A stretch of 64,000 bases of DNA from the NCBI RefSeq assembly GCF_004348325.1, contig NZ_SMKF01000013.1, forward strand, positions 1-64,000. The letters are read 5' to 3'. Under the pieces are notes generated by a model, which made no database searches, was not told the DNA's origin, and worked only from the letters and a program-made list of their open reading frames with translations. Made by a program: the position numbers and the translations under genes. The DNA is from Micromonospora sp. KC213. Lineage in GTDB: Bacteria > Actinomycetota > Actinomycetes > Mycobacteriales > Micromonosporaceae. This document shows positions 44,868 to 53,448 of the stretch, piece by piece; position 1 is the stretch's first letter; every line of letters begins with the position of its first letter.

Positions 44868-46163
44868 TCAGTCGCGCTTGATCTCCGCGACGCCGTCCTG
44901 GTAGGGCTTGGCGATCGCGTCGAGCACCTGCTCGGGCGAGCGGGACTGGTTGATCAGGCCCTGGAAGCCGGAGACCAGCACGTCGTAGTAGCCGGGGACC
45001 GGCCAGTCCGGGTAGAAGGCCAGGCCGTCCTGGGAGCTGACCCGGTTGAAATCCTCGATCAGCTTGCGGTCCTTCGGGTCCTTGATCGTCGCCGGGTCAC
45101 CGGCCACCGGAATCCCGCCGTTGTTCCCGATCAGCGTCTGGATCTCCGGCCGCATGGTGATGTCGATGAAGTCGTAGGCCAGGCTCTTGGCCTTGCTCGT
45201 CTCCGGGACCACCCACAGGTTGCCCGACGAGCCCGCGTGCAGGGTGTTGCCGGGAAAGAGGAAGGTGTCCCAGTCGAAGGAGATTTCGCTCTTGAAGCGG
45301 CCGAACCACCAGCTGCCCGAGACGATCATCGGCGTCTTGCCCGAGATGAAGCCAGTGCCCATGTCCTCGGCCTTCAGGCTGGCCGAGTCCTTGGCGACGT
45401 ACCCCTTGCGGACCCACTCGGCGAACGTCTCCGCGCCGTAGCGCAGCGGGTCGGCCTTGAAGTCGACGGGGTTGGCGTAGAGCTGGTAGTTGTTCACGAA
45501 GGCTCGGTCGGCCCGGGAGAGGGCGAGCTGGTAGAAGAGCTGGCCGGCCGGGTACTCGGCGCCGGACATGCCCAGCGGGGTGACGCCCTTGGCGACGAAG
45601 GTGTCCATCGCCGCCGCCATCTCGGCCAGCGTCCTCGGCACCGTGACGCCGTGCTCGGCGAAGAGTTCCTTGTTGTAGTAGACCGTCACGTACTCGCCGT
45701 AGTTCGGCACGCCGTACCAGTTGCCGGATCCCATCACGCCGTTGTCGTACCGGGCGGTGGTCTGCAGGCTGGGGCTGAGCGCGGTGTCCCAGCCGCGCTT
45801 GGTCGCCTCCTCGGTGAGGTCGGCGAGCAGGCCCTGCGAGGAGAGCAGGCCCGATGTGGCGTTGCCCTTGTTGTACTCCATGATGTCCGGGCCCTCGGAC
45901 GAGTTGAGGATCATACCGGCGTTCTGCTGGATCTGCTCGAACGCCTTGCGCTCGAAGCGCACCTCGACGCCGGGGTGCTCGTCTTTGAAGATCTCGATCG
46001 CCCGGTCCCAGGCGATGCCCATGGCGCTGTTGGCGCTCTCGTAGTGCCAGAGCTTGAGGACCTTCGCCTCGCTGTCACCGCCGTCGTCGCCGCAGGCCAC
46101 CAGGCCGGTTGCCGCGAGCGCCGCCACTGTGACGGCTATGGCTACTTCACGGAATCGTCGCAT
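44868..46163 (-). CDS. Sugar ABC transporter substrate-binding lipoprotein
   Basis: ATG 46163 opens a lipoprotein signal with lipobox LVAC. The 431-residue protein is a family-1 (MalE/UgpB-like) solute-binding protein: LKLWHYESANSAMG at the start, NSSEGPDIMEYNKGN, GVPNYGEYVTVYYNKELFAEHGV and GKTPMIVSGSWW. It captures an oligosaccharide outside the membrane. The gene lies 37 bp after lacI and heads the transport genes. Confidence 0.94.
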   Translation of the reverse strand: MRRFREVAIAVTVAALAATGLVACGDDGGDSEAKVLKLWHYESANSAMGIAWDRAIEIFKDEHPGVEVRFERKAFEQIQQNAGMILNSSEGPDIMEYNKGNATSGLLSSQGLLADLTEEATKRGWDTALSPSLQTTARYDNGVMGSGNWYGVPNYGEYVTVYYNKELFAEHGVTVPRTLAEMAAAMDTFVAKGVTPLGMSGAEYPAGQLFYQLALSRADRAFVNNYQLYANPVDFKADPLRYGAETFAEWVRKGYVAKDSASLKAEDMGTGFISGKTPMIVSGSWWFGRFKSEISFDWDTFLFPGNTLHAGSSGNLWVVPETSKAKSLAYDFIDITMRPEIQTLIGNNGGIPVAGDPATIKDPKDRKLIEDFNRVSSQDGLAFYPDWPVPGYYDVLVSGFQGLINQSRSPEQVLDAIAKPYQDGVAEIKRD

Positions 46164-46200
46164 TGCTAGTCTCCCTGGTGAGTATCGAGCCGGTACTCCT

Positions 46201-47313
46201 TCAAGCCCGCCGTCGCGTGGCAGCGCGGCGGCGGGCTGCTTCGGTGCTCGGGGACAGCCGGTCAACGGCGGGCCCCGGGTCTACTGCGCTGGCGGCCGGC
46301 GTACGGGGCGGTCCACTGGAGCCACGGACCTCCAGCACGCACGGCAGCAACTCCTGGTGGATCTCGCCGGCGCCGCCCTCCACGTGCCGCAGCAGTGTCT
46401 CCACCGCGATACGGCCCAAGGCGGACCCGGGCGAGGTCATCGCGGTCAGGGCCGGGGTGGCCAGCTCGGCGACCTGGGGTGAGGTGACCATCGAGACGAC
46501 GGAGACGTCGCCGGGGACGGTCAGGCCCCGGGTGGACAGCTCGCCGAGCAGCCCGAAGACGGCGCTCTCGTTCATCGCCAGCACGGCGGTGAGGTCGGGT
46601 GCCTGTCGCAGCGCCACGGCCAGCGCGGCCCGGCCACTGGCCGCGCTGTCCTCGGCGGGAATCATCAGCGGAGCCAGGCAGTGCTCGGTCATTGCGGCGA
46701 TGAACGCGTCGCGGGTGCGCAGCGCCGGGCCGTAACCCTCGGCGATGGTGTCGGCCGAGTGGTTGACGTAGACGATGCGACGGTGGCCCAGCCCCACCAG
46801 GTGGTCGACGGCGTCGCGGACGGTCCGGTCGAAGTCGATGTCCACGTACGGCAGGCCGGTGGTGTCCTCGGTGCGTCCGATCAGCACCGTGGGTACGCCC
46901 GCCTCACGCAGCACGTCCACCCGCGGGTCGTGTAGCTGAACCTCCATCAGTAGCGCACCGTCGAGCATCCGCTGGCTCGCCAGCCGGCGCAGTTCGTCGA
47001 GGTCGCCCACGCCGATCGGGGAGAGCACCAGGTGGTAGCCGGCCGCCACGGCGGCGGCGGTGGCGCCGGTGACGAAGGCGGTCTCGGTAGCGCCGATGCC
47101 CCGTTCGTCCATCGGCAGCAGCAGACCGAGGATCCGGCTGCGTCGGCTGGCCAGCCCTCGCGCCAGGGCGTTCGGCTGGTAGTCCAGCTCGGCCATGGCG
47201 ACGAGGACCTTGTCCCGGGTCGCCTGGGAGATCGGGCGTGCCCCGGTGAGCACGTACGACACGGTGCTGACCGAGACCTGGGCGCGGCGCGCGACGTCCT
47301 GCATGGTGGCCAT
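46201..47313 (-). CDS. LacI-family transcriptional regulator
   Basis: ATG 47313 follows GAGGAGG. The 370-residue repressor has the N-terminal HTH MQDVARRAQVSVSTVSYVLTG, the hinge helix NALARGLASRR and a periplasmic-binding-protein-like ligand domain, plus an unusual Pro/Arg-rich tail of about 35 residues. It is first in the operon and should bind the palindrome at 47346 and release it when the imported sugar is present. Confidence 0.95.
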   Translation of the reverse strand: MATMQDVARRAQVSVSTVSYVLTGARPISQATRDKVLVAMAELDYQPNALARGLASRRSRILGLLLPMDERGIGATETAFVTGATAAAVAAGYHLVLSPIGVGDLDELRRLASQRMLDGALLMEVQLHDPRVDVLREAGVPTVLIGRTEDTTGLPYVDIDFDRTVRDAVDHLVGLGHRRIVYVNHSADTIAEGYGPALRTRDAFIAAMTEHCLAPLMIPAEDSAASGRAALAVALRQAPDLTAVLAMNESAVFGLLGELSTRGLTVPGDVSVVSMVTSPQVAELATPALTAMTSPGSALGRIAVETLLRHVEGGAGEIHQELLPCVLEVRGSSGPPRTPAASAVDPGPAVDRLSPSTEAARRRAATRRRA

Positions 47314-47345
47314 CGGGCACCTCCTCACGGTCCGCCTCGGCTGCT

Positions 47346-47361
47346 GTCGAAGCGCTTCGAC
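47346..47361. promoter_or_regulatory. LacI-type operator upstream of the sugar operon
   Basis: GTCGAAGCGCTTCGAC is a perfect 16-bp palindrome with the central CG step found in LacI/GalR sites, 33 bp before the lacI start. A second TTCGACAG half-site follows at about 47369. Confidence 0.85.
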
Positions 47362-47942
47362 TGAGCGGTTCGACAGAAAGTAGGTCAGGTGTTACGACCA
47401 CGTCAATAGGCAGTGACCAAGTGAGGTCGGATCACGCCCGATCAGCCCGCGGGCAGGCCGAGCAGGCCGGTGGCGGATCCGCGGCGGGCCGACCGCAGCC
47501 ACTCGTCGGCGAGCCGGACCAGGGCGGTTGGGCCGCGGCCCTGCCCTGTGGCGCGGCCCGGCGCTAACCGACGTGCCCGTCGGCCGGATCCTGTCCCTGG
47601 AGATCATCGACATGCACGAGGCCCGCATGCGGATCGAGGAGCAACGCATCGTCAGCGAGCTTGCCCGGATCGGACGCGACGGCGTGCACGTGCCCGAACC
47701 CCTCGTGCCCCGCACCCGCCGCGCCGTGGTGGTCGATTAACCATCTATATGCGCGGCACACCGGCTGAGCCGCTGATCCGGGCTCTCGCAGGCGATCCCC
47801 GCGAACCTTCGACGACGACAATCGCGATGTGGCGCAACGCGGTCGACAACGTCGATTCCGCATTCGCGGCCAGGATCTGCCTGCATCAGCTTGCCCTCAG
47901 AGGCGCGCTCAGCACGGCTGAACTGGCCCGGCTGGGGCCGGC
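47362..47942. other. Gap with possible gene fragments
   Basis: On the minus strand about 47457-47540 reads GPTALVRLADEWLRSARRGS then a stop, which looks like the end of a real protein. On the plus strand an ORF ending at 47740 contains LSLEIIDMHEARMRIEEQR, and another near 47750-47960 contains IRALAGDPREPSTTTIAMW. None is assigned to a family. Confidence 0.4.
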
Positions 47943-48560
47943 TCAACACGGTCCGGCCTAGCGATGTTGTCGGCAAGACGCGTCGCTGGCTGGCCTCTGA
48001 ACTCATTGCCGAGCTCGTGACGACCGACAAGAAGATCAAAGTGGCGAACCAGGAGCTGACCGAACTCGTCGGGGCGACCGGGAGCCGCCTTCAGTAACTG
48101 CACGGCATCGGCCCGTCCGGCGCCGCCCGGCCGATCGGCGACATCGGTGACGTCAGCCGCTTCACCAGCCGTGCCCACTTCGCGTCCTGAAACGGCACCG
48201 CACCCATCGACGCTTCCTCCGGCGACCAGAACCGGCACCGGCTCTCACGGGCAGGCAACCGGCGCATCAACCGGGTCCTGCACATCATGGCCATCGTCCA
48301 GCTCCGCAACGACACCGAAGGCCGCCGCTACTACCGCCGCAAACTCGCCGACGGCAAAACCACGATGGAAGCCATGCGCGCCCTGAAGCGGTGACTTTCC
48401 GACGTCGTCTACCGGCAGATGACCTCTGACGCCACACGACTCAGGACGGGCCCGGGAGGACAAGCGGGGGCGACTCTGGAATCCAGCGCGGCCGACCCGA
48501 ACCCCGGGGCCGACACTTCGGAGAAGCCACTTCCCGGACCGCCGAACCCCACCCTAGAAC
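47943..48560 (+). mobile_element. IS110-family transposase fragment with stops
   Basis: Continuous homology over several frames: RPSDVVGKTRRWLASELIAEL, LTELVGATGSRLQ-stop-LHGIGPSGAA, DIGDVSRFTSRAHFAS-stop-NGTAPIDASSGDQNRH, LSRAGNRRINRVLHIMAIVQLRND, YYRRKLADGKTTMEAMRALKR, and the C-terminal ATLESSAADPNP. The N-terminal DEDD part is missing. It supplies the middle section lacking in the relic at 33350. Confidence 0.85.
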
Positions 48561-48640
48561 ACCGGCTCCGGCCACGCCTTGACACAGAGGGGTGCCATGA
48601 GCGGACATTGGGGTCTATCTGTTTCATTCGGTGTCGTTGG

Positions 48641-49399
48641 CTACGTGCCGGGTGGTAGTGGTGCGACCGGGCGGACTGCGGTGAACTGGGTGTGCTGGTA
48701 TCGGGTGGCGGCGAGCAGGAGGAGCCATTCGTCGCAGCCCTGCCAGGGGTAGACGTCGGCGGCGCCGCCGCGTACCACCCTGGGACCGTCACCGGTGCGT
48801 GCGCGGCCATCCGTCGGCGCGCCCACGAAACCGGGAATCCACACGTCGGCGCAGATCTCGTTCGCCGAGCCCATGGCTGCCAGCCCGAACGCGTTCTCAA
48901 CGGCAGCGATCCGCTGCTCATCACCGAAGTCGTCGAGCAGGTGGTCCTCGCCGGGCTTTCCGTCACCGCGGAAGGTCAGGGTGGTGGTGCCGGCCCGGGC
49001 TGCGTACTCCCACTCCGCCTCGCTGGGCAGCCGGAAGGGCAGCGCCTCGAGCAGGTCGTCGAGGTCATCTTCGAGCCGTGCCGTGCCGGAGTCCGCGTCG
49101 GCGTAGTCGTCCTCGTACTCGGGCAACCAGTGCCGGACCTGCGCGACCGTCATCGGATGCCGGGCGATCAGGAATGGTGTGACCCGCACCTCGCGTACCG
49201 GCTGGGCGGTCCTGGCGTCGGCGAAGAACGGTTCAAGAGAGTCCTCGGCTCCTCCACCGTGCTCGATTGCGCGCACCGCCGCCAGTTCCGCCTCGGACAG
49301 ACCCATGCGGAACGTCCCACCTGGCACCTTGCGGAAGACCATGCCGGATGGGATGTGCCGCCAGGCCGGTCGCCCGGCCACGACTTCTTCGCTCCACAT
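48641..49399 (-). CDS. SUMF1/FGE-sulfatase-fold protein
   Basis: ATG 49399 gives 252 residues; the frame is open to 49444. The protein begins PSGMVFRKVPGGTFRMGLSEAE and contains RLPSEAEWEYAARAG, the signature of the formylglycine-generating enzyme fold, then NEICADVWIP and GPRVVRGGAA. The paired cysteines of true formylglycine-generating enzymes are not at the expected C-terminal place, so it is more likely a structural or binding relative. Partner genes are not evident. Confidence 0.8.
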   Translation of the reverse strand: MWSEEVVAGRPAWRHIPSGMVFRKVPGGTFRMGLSEAELAAVRAIEHGGGAEDSLEPFFADARTAQPVREVRVTPFLIARHPMTVAQVRHWLPEYEDDYADADSGTARLEDDLDDLLEALPFRLPSEAEWEYAARAGTTTLTFRGDGKPGEDHLLDDFGDEQRIAAVENAFGLAAMGSANEICADVWIPGFVGAPTDGRARTGDGPRVVRGGAADVYPWQGCDEWLLLLAATRYQHTQFTAVRPVAPLPPGT

Positions 49400-49567
49400 G
49401 GCGCCGAACGCTAGCAGCCCGAGCACTCGGACGAGTACGAGCATTCAGGCGGCACACGCGCTCATCTCGGCATGCTCGAGCGTCGTGACCCGTCAACCGG
49501 TCGCACTCCACAACGCGTGGTCGGCGGTGGATGCGGATGCTCAAGATCCGAACCATGCGCGAGGTCG

Positions 49568-49807
49568 TTAGAACCGCGCGGGTTGCCAGGACGGTCCCGA
49601 GATGTTCGGCGGTGCGGTCAGTGTGGGCTCGATGGGGTGCCAGGTGGCGTGCCAGGTGCTGGGTGGACGTGCCAAGGTGGCGCACACCTCGCGCGCCAGC
49701 TCCTCGGGGCTGCGACCGTGCCACGGGGTGTCGGCGAAGACTTGGTAGTCACCGTCGATCTGAAGGGCGACCCGGAACAGCTCGCCAGGTGTCTCGGGAC
49801 CGCTCAT
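49568..49807 (-). CDS. Small hypothetical protein (79 aa)
   Basis: ATG 49807 starts a 79-residue soluble protein with high third-position GC: SGPETPGELFRVALQIDGDY, FADTPWHGRSPEELAREVCATLARPP, and a Trp/Pro-rich end. No family is recognised. It lies 41 bp after another tiny ORF on the same strand. Confidence 0.6.
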   Translation of the reverse strand: MSGPETPGELFRVALQIDGDYQVFADTPWHGRSPEELAREVCATLARPPSTWHATWHPIEPTLTAPPNISGPSWQPARF

Positions 49808-49848
49808 GTCGCCACGCTGGCTCACGACCGCCCACAAAGCGGCTCGCC

Positions 49849-49947
49849 CTATGCGGTCAAGGAGTCCCGGTAGTAGGCGTCGAGGAAAGCGGCGTAGCGT
49901 TGCTGGTCAGCGTCCCGCTCGTACCGATCATCCATGTCCATCCCCAT
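49849..49947 (-). CDS. Very small hypothetical protein (32 aa)
   Basis: ATG 49947 (or 49941) opens MDDRYERDADQQRYAAFLDA and ends YYRDSLTA. Codon use is that of a real gene, though the ribosome site is weak. It may be a short gene or the tail of a lost one, and probably shares a transcript with the 79-residue gene downstream. The stretch 49948-50192 holds nothing else. Confidence 0.45.
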   Translation of the reverse strand: MGMDMDDRYERDADQQRYAAFLDAYYRDSLTA

Positions 49948-50192
49948 GCGCCCTGTGTAGCAGGAGCCAAGGGCATCGGCCAGACAACGCTCACGATCTG
50001 CGGCAGTTGAGTGAACCTAGTCCTGACACCAGGATGTCGCACAGGCACGTCGGCCGAGTGAGCTCATCGTTGCGGCACGTAGCGCCCGGATCGTGGCACC
50101 AGCCGCAAATGGGCGTGATCTTGGTGGCTGAGCCCGGGGGTTGGCTTCCGAGGGCTGCGCCAGAGCACGCTGCTACGCGATGATGTCCGGCC

Positions 50193-50715
50193 ATGGCCCG
50201 ATCACTGGATCTCGATGAGTTTGTCGGGCACTGGACGCTGTTGGATGACGAACGGGCGCTGATCTCTGGCAAAACGTGGGCCGACGCGGTTGGGATTCGC
50301 GCTGCTGTTGAAGTTCTATACGCGGGCTGGCCGGTTTCCACGCGGCCGCGGCGAACTGCCCGACGAAGCGGTGGAGTTCGTCGCACGCCAGGTCGGCGTG
50401 GACCCGAACGAGCTGGGCTTGTACGCGTGGGCGGGGCGCACCATCGAGTACCACCGGGCGCAGATCCGCGGGCACCTGGGCTTTAGAGAGTGTTCGGTGG
50501 CCGACGCGGACAAGCTGACCGGGTGGCTGGCCGCCAGCGTGTGTGAGGCCGAGCGGCGCCTGGAGTTGGTGCGTGACGAGCTGCTGGTGCGCTGCCGGGC
50601 GGAGCGGATCGAGCCGCCGGCTGCCGGGCGGATTGACCGTATCGTGCGTTCGGCGCTGCACCAGGCCGAGCAGGCGCTGACCGGCGGCCGCGTCGACATG
50701 CTGGACGGCGGTGTC
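50193..50715 (+). mobile_element. Tn3-family transposase N-terminal fragment (DUF4158), frameshifted
   Basis: ATG 50193 opens SLDLDEFVGHWTLLDDERAL; near 50290 the frame shifts and continues GFALLLKFYTRAGRFPRGRGELPDEAVEFVARQVGV, GRTIEYHRAQIRGHLGFRECSVAD and IDRIVRSALHQAEQALT. This is the N-terminal DUF4158 domain of Tn3 transposases. The DDE catalytic part is absent. It joins directly to a minus-strand coiled-coil relic. Confidence 0.85.
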
Positions 50716-51060
50716 CCGCTCGGCCGCGACCGCTGCTACCTGGTCATGCAGCTGCGCGACCTGCTCGGTCAGGTGGGCGCCCCGGGCCCTCGGCCTGCTG
50801 GGCCCGGTGCACCGCGGCGGCGTGCTGCCGGCGTTCGGCGGCGTCGGCGCGGGCGGTCTCCAGCGCGGCCCGGGGTGGCGTCGAGCTGGCCGCATACCTC
50901 GCCCAGGTGGGGCCTCGATGGTGGCAGCCCGCGCGTCCGCGGCCTGACGGCGCTCGGTCTGCTCGGCCTGCGCGGCGCGCGCGTTCTCGGCGGCAGCCAG
51001 GGCGTGGCCCCGTTCGCGTTCAACTGGTCCTCATCTTGTGGTGGCGAAGCGGTCCACTGC
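50716..51060 (-). pseudogene. Coiled-coil (KfrA-like) protein relic
   Basis: The minus strand reads VERERGHALAAAENARAAQA and RRQAADARAATIEA, then in another frame QLDATPGRA..TARADAAERRQHAAAVHRAQQAEA and LTEQVAQLHDQVAAVAAERDTA. These heptad-rich pieces are typical of KfrA-like DNA-binding proteins seen with plasmids and Tn3 elements. Several indels break the frame, and the N-terminal HTH is missing. Confidence 0.6.
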
Positions 51061-51163
51061 GGACGGCGGCCGGCACGCATCCTGACTGGACAACAACGAG
51101 AGTTCCGCGCCCCAGCATCCCTGCGCTACAAGGATGGCGCGTTCTCGCCACGGGAGGAAGGCA

Positions 51164-52585
51164 ATGAAGGGCACAGTCATCATCGGTTCCCCACGGCGCG
51201 GCGCACTGATGGCGCCTGTCGTCGCGGTCATGGCGGCCACGCTCGGGGCGACCGTCCTCGCGGCCCCCGCCCGCGCCGCGGTCACCTTCAACGTCAACAG
51301 CTTCGACGACCGCCGGGACACCAACCTCACTGACAACGTCTGCCGGACCTCGGCCGGAGACTGTTCGCTGCGAGCGGCCATCCAGCAGGCCAACGCGACC
51401 GCGGGCGCGGACACCATCCGGCTACCGGAGGGCACCTATCGGCTGGGCTTCGCCGGCGGGGTGCGGCAGTCGGCCGCGACCGTCGACCCCGCGGACAACT
51501 CTCGGGACCTGGACATCACCGACAGCGTGACGATCGCGACGAACGGGAGCTACACCGTCATCGACGGTGGTCGGTTCAGTAGCATATTCGAGGTCCACAA
51601 CTCGTCGACCGTTGTCAACATGCGCAACCTGACGATCACGAACGGCGGCGAGGACGACGAGGGTGGCGGCCTCGGCTGGGGCGGCGGCCTGAGGATCCGA
51701 GACGGATCGGTGTACCTGTATCAGGTGACGGTGCGTGACAACGTCACGACACAGCAGGGCGGCGGTATCGGCAATGCGGGGTCGCTGACCCTGGTCGAGA
51801 GTACCGTCGACAACAACCGCAGCGCGTCACTCATCGGCGGTGGGGGGCGCTCGTCGGTCGGCGGCGGCATCTACAACTTCACCGGCGGCTCGATCATGAT
51901 CGATCGCAGTACGATCAGCAACAATCTCTCGCTCCGCGGCGGCGGCATCGGCAATGCTTCCGGTCGGGTGACGATCACCAACAGCACCATTAGCGGAAAC
52001 ACCGCGCGCAACAGCGGCGGGGGAATCGTCAACTACGGCGCGGCGGGCACCTTCAACATCGGGTTCTCCACGATCGTCGGTAACCAGGCCAACGTGTCCG
52101 GTGCCGACGAGGAGAAGCTCGGCGGCGGCATCGCCAACTTCGGCGGTCAGATCTTCATGGGCGGAACGATTCTGGCGGGGAACACCGACAACCGCGACTC
52201 CTACCATGCCTCCTTGACCCCGGACTGCCACAGCCCCGATGCCGGCCGGTTCAGCTCGTACCGCAACAACGTGATAGGGCTCGTCGCGGGATCATGTGTC
52301 GTCCACGACTACTTCTGGGGCGACCGCCTGATCTTCGACCGGGTCGGCCGGGATCCCGCCGCACCGCTCAAACCGCGGGTGGGCGATCTGGCGCACAACG
52401 GTGGATCGACCACGACCCGGTTGCCGCTCGGCGGCAGCCCGGCGGTGGATTTCGCCGAGCCGGCTGGGTGGTCCGGCACGGTTTTCGACTGCCCCGGGAT
52501 CGACCAGCGCGGCGTCTCCCGCCCCCGCGACGGTGACTCCAACGGCACGGCCATCTGCGACTCCGGCTCGGTCGAGATCGGTTGA
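51164..52585 (+). CDS. Secreted CSLREA-domain beta-helix protein
   Basis: ATG 51164 follows GGGAGGAAGG. The 473-residue product has a signal peptide ending about AARA, a CSLREA motif (GDCSLRAAIQQANA), a right-handed parallel beta-helix with Gly-rich rungs (GGGIGNAGSLTLVESTVDNN, GGGIYNFTGGSIMIDRSTISNN, GGGIVNYGAAGTFNIGFSTI), and an end typical of choice-of-anchor Q proteins (PAVDFAEPAG ... DQRGVSRPRDGD ... CDSGSVEIG). It is extracellular, perhaps polysaccharide- or surface-binding. No catalytic residues are evident. Confidence 0.88.
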   Translation: MKGTVIIGSPRRGALMAPVVAVMAATLGATVLAAPARAAVTFNVNSFDDRRDTNLTDNVCRTSAGDCSLRAAIQQANATAGADTIRLPEGTYRLGFAGGVRQSAATVDPADNSRDLDITDSVTIATNGSYTVIDGGRFSSIFEVHNSSTVVNMRNLTITNGGEDDEGGGLGWGGGLRIRDGSVYLYQVTVRDNVTTQQGGGIGNAGSLTLVESTVDNNRSASLIGGGGRSSVGGGIYNFTGGSIMIDRSTISNNLSLRGGGIGNASGRVTITNSTISGNTARNSGGGIVNYGAAGTFNIGFSTIVGNQANVSGADEEKLGGGIANFGGQIFMGGTILAGNTDNRDSYHASLTPDCHSPDAGRFSSYRNNVIGLVAGSCVVHDYFWGDRLIFDRVGRDPAAPLKPRVGDLAHNGGSTTTRLPLGGSPAVDFAEPAGWSGTVFDCPGIDQRGVSRPRDGDSNGTAICDSGSVEIG

Positions 52586-52622
52586 GTGGCGGAACACCGC
52601 GCACGCCGGTCCGCCGCAGCCC

Positions 52623-53000
52623 TCACGGGCTGCGGCGGACCGCTTCGGCGCGGTCGCGCAGGTCGATTTTCGTGACCCCGCGCTCGCGGTACCAACCGCG
52701 CAGCGCCTCCAGGCACGCCCGCGCGTAGCCCCGCCGTCGGCGGCCGGGGTCGGTGGCCACGCTGAACACGTACCCGATCTCGCCGCTCGGATTGTCCGGC
52801 CCGCCCAGCCGGCGGTCGATGGAGCCGATGGCGCACGAGGCCAGCGCCCCGGCCGAGCGGGGTCATCCGCGACGAAGGCCGCGAACGCAGCGTCCGCGTC
52901 CGCCAACCGCTCGCGCAGCGTGGCCCGCGCGATCTCCTGCCACCGGTCACGAGGTCCGCCCTGGCAGACCTGCGCCGGGCTGCGCGACCTCGGGCCACTC
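52623..53000 (-). pseudogene. GNAT-family acetyltransferase gene, frameshifted
   Basis: The minus strand carries ARATLRERLADADAAFAAFVADDP, then in a second frame after about 52865 CAIGSIDRRLGGPDNPSGEIGYVFSVATDPGRRRRGYARACLEALRGWYRERGVTKIDL, the acetyl-CoA binding core of GNAT enzymes (R/QxxGxG/A reads RRRRGYA), and stops at 52623. One indel breaks the gene. Confidence 0.75.
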
Positions 53001-53413
53001 GCACTCGGCCGCCGCGGAGATGGCGCGGGTGGTGGCGTGGTCGCCGCGGGCGGCGGCGAGGGCGGCCCGGCGGGCGGCGCCGCTGCCGGCGCGCTCGGCC
53101 TGGACCGCGGCGTCACGGTCGTTCCACTCGGCTCGTGCGGCTCGGCAGCCGCCGTGGCGGCGTGGTCGACGACGTCGCGGCGGCGGGCGGCGACAATCTC
53201 CTGGCGGTGCTGGTCGTAGCGGCAGGCCGGGTGCGGTGGCTCGTGCTCGCCGGTCAGGGCGTCCGGTGCCGAGTTCGTCAACCACCCCGGCCAGGTCGGC
53301 CCAGAATGCCGCGTCGGCGGAGCGAACGTCGACGTGGTCGTCGTCCAACCCGAAGACGTACGGCGAAGTGGAGATCGGCTCCGCGAAACAGAGAGTTCGG
53401 CCAGCGATAGCAT
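53001..53413 (-). pseudogene. Degenerate gene remnant of unknown type
   Basis: Pieces in alternating frames (DDDHVDVRSADAAFWADLAGVVDELG; LTGEHEPPHPACRYDQHRQE; EWNDRDAAVQAERAGSGAARRAALAAARGDHA) look like one soluble protein broken by at least two indels. No family is recognised. Confidence 0.5.
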
Positions 53414-53448
53414 GCCGAACTCTCCGGAATCACGGTAATCGAACGAGA

